Positions 7,093-10,770 of a stretch of 10,770 nucleotides of DNA are shown piece by piece. This DNA is from an uncultured Alphaproteobacteria bacterium (lineage in GTDB: Bacteria > Pseudomonadota > Alphaproteobacteria > RUG11792): the NCBI GenBank assembly GCA_958448685.1, contig CAUDEV010000040.1:1-10770 (forward strand). The letters are read 5' to 3'. Every line of letters starts with the position of its first letter. Position 1 is the stretch's first letter. The translations under genes and the position numbers were made by a program. The notes under the pieces are model-generated. The model was given only the letters and a program-made list of their open reading frames with translations. It ran no database searches and was not told the DNA's origin.

Positions 7093-7236
7093 TATATTAT
7101 TTTTTCGAAAGGAACGAAGAGAGAGGGATTGATTTACGAAATTTAGTCAAGTCCGAAGAGTGAGTGGAACGAACGAGACTTGACGAAATGGGAGTAAATC
7201 AATATAATCGTTTCCGCCTTTCGAAAATATAATATA
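7093..7236. repeat. Nested inverted-repeat element (MITE-like), copy B
   Basis: This is the second copy of the 3611-3757 element, 144 bp, in the same orientation, with the same terminal inverted repeats and inner paired arms. Differences from copy A are mainly in the A/G-rich segment after GGAACGA and in the length of A/T runs. It sits between topA and the divergent hydrolase gene. The minus strand has an incidental 63-codon open frame over this region that follows the repeat and is not a gene. Confidence 0.75.
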
Positions 7237-7251
7237 GAACGTGTAACAAAA

Positions 7252-7301
7252 GGCACCCGCGAGTATGGTATTCTCGATATTATACCATACTCGCGGGCGC
7301 C
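7252..7301. repeat. GC-rich palindromic element beside copy B
   Basis: Arms 7252-7270 and 7283-7301 pair at 18 of 19 positions around a 12-nt loop. It starts 15 bases after copy B, the same spacing as in copy A. The stem sequence (CCCGCGAGTATGGTA) differs from the other two palindromes, yet both arms have changed together. The CCCTCAT ending at 7306 matches that after the second palindrome. Confidence 0.8.
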
Positions 7302-7335
7302 CTCATCCCTCAGTTCTAACACATATAAGCTCAAT

Positions 7336-7364
7336 TTGATTAAAAATAATTTTAGATTTATAAT
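7336..7364 (+). promoter_or_regulatory. Predicted sigma70-type promoter of the hydrolase gene
   Basis: TTGATT (7336-7341) and a consensus TATAAT (7359-7364) are spaced by exactly 17 bases. This is the best promoter match in the window. Transcription would start near 7371, which favours the ATG at 7398 as the translation start. It lies 30 bases beyond the third palindrome. Confidence 0.6.
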
Positions 7365-7397
7365 TTGTGATTATTTATATTGCTTTACAAATTAATT

Positions 7398-8441
7398 ATG
7401 GGATATTATCTTAAGTTTCTTTTTTCAAAGTTTGGCCAAATTCCATCTGAGAAAGATTTACAAAGAATTAAATTATCTAAAAATTTTAAAAATGGAGAAT
7501 TTGTAAATCAGGATAATCACTCTTATAACAATTTAAAAATGAGTTATTTTGAAGCTTTAAAGATAATTTGGAAAATGTTAAGTTTGAGAAAACCTAAAAT
7601 CATGTCCATTAAAACAAATATTTTGAATTTGATATTGACTGATAATGTTCTTATTTGGTTTGGGCATTCTTCATATTTGATTCAAATTGAAGGAAAGAAA
7701 TTTTTAATTGACCCTGTATTTTCTAAAGTTTCTTCTCCTATTCCTCTTTTCCCAAAAGCATTTCCTGGATCAAATATTTATAAAACAGAAGAAATACCCG
7801 AAATAGATTACTTGATCATAACTCATGATCACTGGGACCATATGGATTATGAGACTATAAGAAACCTAAAATTTAAAAAGGTAATTTGTCCACTTGGTGT
7901 TGGTTCGCATTTCAGATATTGGGGATTCGATAATATGATTGAAATAGATTGGAATGAGGAAATTAATTTCGGCGGATTTCATATATATTGTTTACCTTCA
8001 AAACACTTTTCTGGACGTGGGCTTCTTCGAAATAAAACCCTTTGGGCTTCGTTTCTCTTAAAAACTCCTGATAACTTTACAATATTCATTGGAGGAGATG
8101 GTGGTTATGATTCGAGGTTTCTTAAATTTTCAGAGCATTTTGGGAATATTGATTTGGCAATTTTAGAAAATGGACAATACAACAAGAACTGGCCAGATAT
8201 CCATATGTTTTCAGAAGAAACAGTTCAAGCTGCAATGGATTTGAATGCAAAATTTTTATTTCCTGTTCATAATTCGAAATTTATATTATCAATTCATGAT
8301 TGGAATGAGCCTTTAGAAAAAATCACTCAGCTATCTAAGAATAAAAATTTCAAATTAATAACACCAATGATTGGAGAAAAGGTAAAATTCGATAATCTAC
8401 CTAATCAGATTTTTAAGAAATGGTGGCGAGAAGATTCTTGA
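7398..8441 (+). CDS. Metallo-beta-lactamase-fold hydrolase, NAPE-PLD/UlaG-like
   Basis: The protein has 347 residues from the ATG at 7398. An in-frame TTG at 7380 would add six residues but leave only a few bases of leader after the predicted promoter. The fold markers are clear: WFGHSSYLI and FLIDPVF (about 87-108), the metal motif H-x-H-x-D-H as ITHDHWDH (His143, His145, Asp147, His148), His203 in LPSKHFSGRG, Asp234 in GGDGGYD, and His291 in FPVHNSK. This arrangement is that of COG2220, which includes N-acylphosphatidylethanolamine phospholipase D and UlaG-type lactonases. The LPSKHFSGRG and IDLAILENGQYN segments resemble the NAPE-PLD branch, so a lipid or phosphodiester substrate is plausible but not shown. 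The N-terminal 70 residues are basic and helical, with no signal peptide. Confidence 0.85.
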   Translation: MGYYLKFLFSKFGQIPSEKDLQRIKLSKNFKNGEFVNQDNHSYNNLKMSYFEALKIIWKMLSLRKPKIMSIKTNILNLILTDNVLIWFGHSSYLIQIEGKKFLIDPVFSKVSSPIPLFPKAFPGSNIYKTEEIPEIDYLIITHDHWDHMDYETIRNLKFKKVICPLGVGSHFRYWGFDNMIEIDWNEEINFGGFHIYCLPSKHFSGRGLLRNKTLWASFLLKTPDNFTIFIGGDGGYDSRFLKFSEHFGNIDLAILENGQYNKNWPDIHMFSEETVQAAMDLNAKFLFPVHNSKFILSIHDWNEPLEKITQLSKNKNFKLITPMIGEKVKFDNLPNQIFKKWWREDS

Positions 8442-8465
8442 AAATTTTTTAATAACATATATCAT
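8438..8465 (+). promoter_or_regulatory. Possible promoter of the zinc-ribbon/rnhA/tmk operon
   Basis: TTGAAA (8438-8443) overlaps the hydrolase stop codon. TATCAT (8460-8465) follows after 16 bases. The gap to the next ATG is 33 bases. The AT-rich setting makes chance matches likely, and no terminator separates the hydrolase gene from the operon, so read-through is also possible. Confidence 0.35.
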
Positions 8466-8498
8466 ATTGATATAAACAGAGTTTTATCGGATAAAAAC

Positions 8499-9149
8499 AT
8501 GAACGTCAAATGTCCATATTGCGGTTGCTGTTATGAAATAAACCAGAATCTTTTAGGTGATCCAATAGGTAATGAGAAATTAGGATATGGATGGTGGCTA
8601 AGATGTTATCGCTGTCATAAGAAATGGTGGTTAAAAAATTCATATGTTGAACAAACATCCAATACTCCATTAAAAGCAGATAAAACAGCTAAAATAGGCC
8701 GTTTAAAAACTCTTATAAAAAAACATGATAAAGAAAGAAAACCATACAATTTTGGCAGATTTTTAAAATATATATTTTGGATTATCCTCATACTAGGCAT
8801 TTGTTTATGTTATTATTTTAAGGATAACTTTTTGAATTATATCAACGCAAAGGCCCTACATCTTCGGGAGAATATTTCGAGTAAGTTCGATTTAAGCAAT
8901 GTAAAATATAATATAGATAAAGATAATGTCATAACCGTGACCGGAAGCATAAACAATAGAGATAGTAAAAATATTCTAACTGTAAATGGATTGAAAGTTA
9001 ATATACTTCGTCAAAACGAGAAGATTGACACTTGGAATAATGAATTCGAAGGAGGTGTGATATTGCCGCAGCAATCAATGCCTTTTTCTTCAAGCAAACG
9101 TTTGCAGGGAAATACTGAAAATATAACCGTAGAAGTTTTGATTTATTAG
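8499..9149 (+). CDS. MJ0042-type zinc-ribbon membrane protein, DUF3426-like
   Basis: The protein has 216 residues and three parts. First, an N-terminal zinc ribbon with CPYC (Cys5, Cys8) and CYRC (Cys36, Cys39), the MJ0042-type finger that opens many alphaproteobacterial proteins. Then a basic linker and one membrane segment at about 91-106 (YIFWIILILGICLCYY). Last, a beta-rich tail of about 90 residues (ITVTGSINNRDSKNILTVNGLKV) that resembles the DUF3426 domain and would lie in the periplasm. The finger would stay in the cytoplasm. The function of the family is not established. It is the first gene of a tight operon, 12 bases before rnhA. The ATG at 8499 lacks a strong ribosome site, but the cysteine motif right after it supports the choice. 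Confidence 0.8.
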   Translation: MNVKCPYCGCCYEINQNLLGDPIGNEKLGYGWWLRCYRCHKKWWLKNSYVEQTSNTPLKADKTAKIGRLKTLIKKHDKERKPYNFGRFLKYIFWIILILGICLCYYFKDNFLNYINAKALHLRENISSKFDLSNVKYNIDKDNVITVTGSINNRDSKNILTVNGLKVNILRQNEKIDTWNNEFEGGVILPQQSMPFSSSKRLQGNTENITVEVLIY

Positions 9150-9161
9150 GGAAAGTTTATA

Positions 9162-9668
9162 ATGGATGCTAATTTTAATATAGAAGATTTGGAATTTATT
9201 GATTTTCAAAAAGTCTTAAGACAAGGTGACAAAATAGAAATATATACAGATGGTTCCTGCATTGGAAATCCAGGTCCTGGAGGATGGGCATGCGTGTTTG
9301 TTTTCAGAGACAAAAGGTCAAATTTATCCGGATTTGAAAAGGACACAACTAACAACCGTATGGAATTAAAAGCGGCTATCGAAGCGGTTAAAAATATTCC
9401 TGAAAACATTACTGCTGAAATTTATACAGATAGTACTTATGTAAAAAATGGAATAACTTCTTGGATATCATTATGGAAAAAGAATCACTGGAGAACCTCA
9501 TCAGGCAAAGCTGTGAAAAACCAAGATCTTTGGGAAGAACTCTCGAATGTTATAGAAAATAAGGATATAACATGGAGTTGGGTTCGAGGCCACTCCAATT
9601 GTACAAATAACAATAATGCTGACTTTATAGCTAGAAGCGCGATAGTCACATCTTGTATGGAGGATTAA
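9162..9668 (+). CDS. rnhA: Ribonuclease HI
   Basis: The enzyme degrades the RNA strand of RNA/DNA hybrids, removing R-loops and primers. The 168-residue protein has all four acidic catalytic residues: Asp30 (IYTDGSCIGNPGPGGW), Glu68 (NNRMELKAA), Asp90 (IYTDSTYVKNGI) and Asp154 (NADFIARSA), plus His144 of the flexible loop (VRGHS). The basic handle region is present (SLWKKNHWRTSSGKAVKNQDLW). Two oddities: about 24 extra residues before the catalytic core, and GHSNCTNNNNAD where most homologues have GHAGHPENERAD. The catalytic His and Asp remain, so it should be active. AGGGAAAG sits about 7 bases before the ATG. Its TAA overlaps the tmk ATG (TAATG). Confidence 0.95.
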   Translation: MDANFNIEDLEFIDFQKVLRQGDKIEIYTDGSCIGNPGPGGWACVFVFRDKRSNLSGFEKDTTNNRMELKAAIEAVKNIPENITAEIYTDSTYVKNGITSWISLWKKNHWRTSSGKAVKNQDLWEELSNVIENKDITWSWVRGHSNCTNNNNADFIARSAIVTSCMED

Positions 9669-10294
9669 TGAGTTTGTTTATAACTTTTGAAGGAGGAGAA
9701 GGGGCAGGAAAAAGTATTCAAACAAAAATGTTGAGTGATTTTCTTATATCTAAAGGAAAGAAAGTTATATTAACAAGGGAACCGGGAGGGACAGATTTAG
9801 CTGAAGAAATAAGGAAGATTGTTTTAATTGGAGATCCGGATAAACTAAATCCATTAACTGAATCTCTTTTATATTTAGCGGCTCGTTCAGATCATTGGAT
9901 TAAGAAAATAAAACCATACTTAGATGCAGGAAACATAGTCATAAGTGATAGATTTCATGATTCAAGTATAGTATATCAAGGCGTATGTAAAAATGTGAAT
10001 ACAGCTCTTTTAAATCAGGTTTTTGCAGAAATAACACAGGGAAAACTTCCTGATCGAACATATCTGTTGGATCTTGATCCCAAGATAGGAATTGCGAGAT
10101 CATTATCCAGAGAGGGAAATAACGAAATCAGATTTGAAAAGATGGATTCAAATTTTCATGAAAAAGTACGAAAGGGTTTCTTGGAATTAGCAGAAAATGA
10201 TAAGAAAAGATTTTGCATTATTGATGGCACTCTACCAATTGATGAAATCCACAATATAATAAAAAACGATATTTATAATTTATATTTAAAATAA
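9668..10294 (+). CDS. tmk: Thymidylate kinase
   Basis: The enzyme phosphorylates dTMP to dTDP with ATP, an essential step in dTTP synthesis in the cytoplasm. The 208-residue length is usual. Motifs: P-loop EGGEGAGKS (8-16), the dTMP-binding REPGGTDLAEEIR (37-49), the DRF motif in VISDRFHDSSIVYQG (91-105), and the RFEKMD segment of the LID/adenine region at about 156-161. In the P-loop the usual GKST is GKSI, a mild change that keeps the Walker serine. I chose the ATG at 9668 because GGAGG (9659-9663) precedes it. An in-frame TTG at 9653 would add five residues and would cover that site. It is coupled to rnhA by a one-base overlap. Confidence 0.95.
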   Translation: MSLFITFEGGEGAGKSIQTKMLSDFLISKGKKVILTREPGGTDLAEEIRKIVLIGDPDKLNPLTESLLYLAARSDHWIKKIKPYLDAGNIVISDRFHDSSIVYQGVCKNVNTALLNQVFAEITQGKLPDRTYLLDLDPKIGIARSLSREGNNEIRFEKMDSNFHEKVRKGFLELAENDKKRFCIIDGTLPIDEIHNIIKNDIYNLYLK

Positions 10295-10348
10295 AATATA
10301 ATATTGCCAATATAAATAATAATTTTTATTAATATGTTAATATTTCTT

Positions 10349-10376
10349 TTGTTTGTATTGATTTTTCTTTTATAAG
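10349..10376 (+). promoter_or_regulatory. Possible promoter of the MFS transporter gene
   Basis: TTGTTT (10349-10354) and TATAAG (10371-10376) are 16 bases apart, 41 bases before the ATG. The 123-bp gap after tmk has no convincing terminator. Confidence 0.4.
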
Positions 10377-10417
10377 ATGGTAAACTAAATTTGCTTTTTA
10401 AGTTATATAGGTTAGTT

Positions 10418-10770
10418 ATGAAACCTCAAAAAAATACCTCTATTTTATCGATAGCCATCTGCTGGATGTTTTATTTATTTAGTTATATAGCAAGAGTGGA
10501 ACCGAGTGTTTTGGCGAATGATTTGATGTATGAATTCAGTTTAACATCATCTGTTTTTGGCTTTATAGTTTCCATGGCATATTTTCCATATGTCGCTATG
10601 CAAATTCCATGTGGGGTTATTACCGATAAATTAGGCACGAAAACGATGCTTTCTGTCAGTTGTGCTGTTTGTTCCTTGGGAACATTTATATTTGGATCAG
10701 CACATTCTATATTTTGTTTAGAGTTAGGAAGATTTTTAATAGGATTATCTTCTGCTTCTGCATTTTTATG
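10418..10770 (+). CDS. MFS transporter, N-terminal part (cut by the window end)
   Basis: The first 117 codons from the ATG at 10418 are visible; the frame stays open to the end of the window. They cover about three membrane segments: the first near residues 8-22 (SILSIAICWMFYLFS), then VFGFIVSMAYFPYVAMQI, then the start of further helices after the loop. The loop GVITDKLGTK fits the major facilitator motif A (G-x3-D-[RK]-x-G-x-[RK]) between helices 2 and 3. The RVEPSVLANDLMYEF opening resembles the anion:cation or sugar-phosphate symporter branch, a group often expanded in intracellular alphaproteobacteria. The substrate cannot be told. It is separated from tmk by 123 bases and has its own putative promoter, so it is probably a new unit. 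Confidence 0.85.
   Translation, partial: MKPQKNTSILSIAICWMFYLFSYIARVEPSVLANDLMYEFSLTSSVFGFIVSMAYFPYVAMQIPCGVITDKLGTKTMLSVSCAVCSLGTFIFGSAHSIFCLELGRFLIGLSSASAFL

Noticed and set aside
7143..7334. Minus-strand 63-codon open frame across copy B
   Set aside because: It follows the inverted-repeat element and the palindrome, starts at no ribosome site, and has no counterpart at copy A.
8615..8800. Minus-strand open frame inside the zinc-ribbon gene, and 9206-9409 inside rnhA
   Set aside because: Shadows of well-supported genes on the opposite strand.

Overview
The window is AT-rich DNA from an alphaproteobacterium. An intracellular or symbiotic lineage such as Holosporales or a Rickettsiales relative seems most likely. 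I infer this from the low GC, the housekeeping genes present (pssA, recF, topA, rnhA, tmk), a zinc-ribbon/DUF3426-like membrane protein of a type common in alphaproteobacteria, an ankyrin protein, and many small palindromic intergenic repeats. No database search was possible, so the lineage is an inference.

Layout. (1) Positions 1-330 have no gene. They hold a 116-bp dispersed repeat, then a GC-rich palindrome, then a promoter. (2) A plus-strand block follows: a secreted protein of unknown function (331-1203) with its own terminator, then pssA (1381-2157) and recF (2132-3262), which overlap by 26 bases. (3) A 634-bp convergent gap (3263-3896) is packed with repeats: a GC-rich block, the second 116-bp repeat copy, overlapping inverted repeats, an orphan Shine-Dalgarno with a five-codon ORF, a 147-bp nested inverted-repeat element and a second GC-rich palindrome. 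(4) A minus-strand operon carries topA (4579-6933 or 6990) and, overlapping its stop, a membrane-anchored ankyrin gene (3897-4595). (5) A divergent gap (about 6991-7397) holds a second copy of the inverted-repeat element and a third palindrome. (6) A second plus-strand block holds a metallo-beta-lactamase-fold hydrolase (7398-8441), then a compact operon of a zinc-ribbon membrane protein, rnhA and tmk (8499-10294). The 5' end of an MFS transporter gene (10418 onward) runs off the window.

The genes are mostly core functions: phospholipid synthesis, recombination repair, DNA topology, RNA/DNA hybrid removal and dTTP synthesis. The unusual content is between them. A composite unit of about 215 bp (a nested inverted repeat, a 15-bp spacer, a GC-rich palindrome, then CCCTCAT) occurs twice in the same orientation and brackets the topA-ankyrin operon. 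A third, solitary palindrome lies at 117-192. All three palindromes keep a 12-nt loop and matched stems although the stem sequences differ, and the loop is flipped between the two composite copies. This repeat family is the best candidate for an undescribed element in the window.
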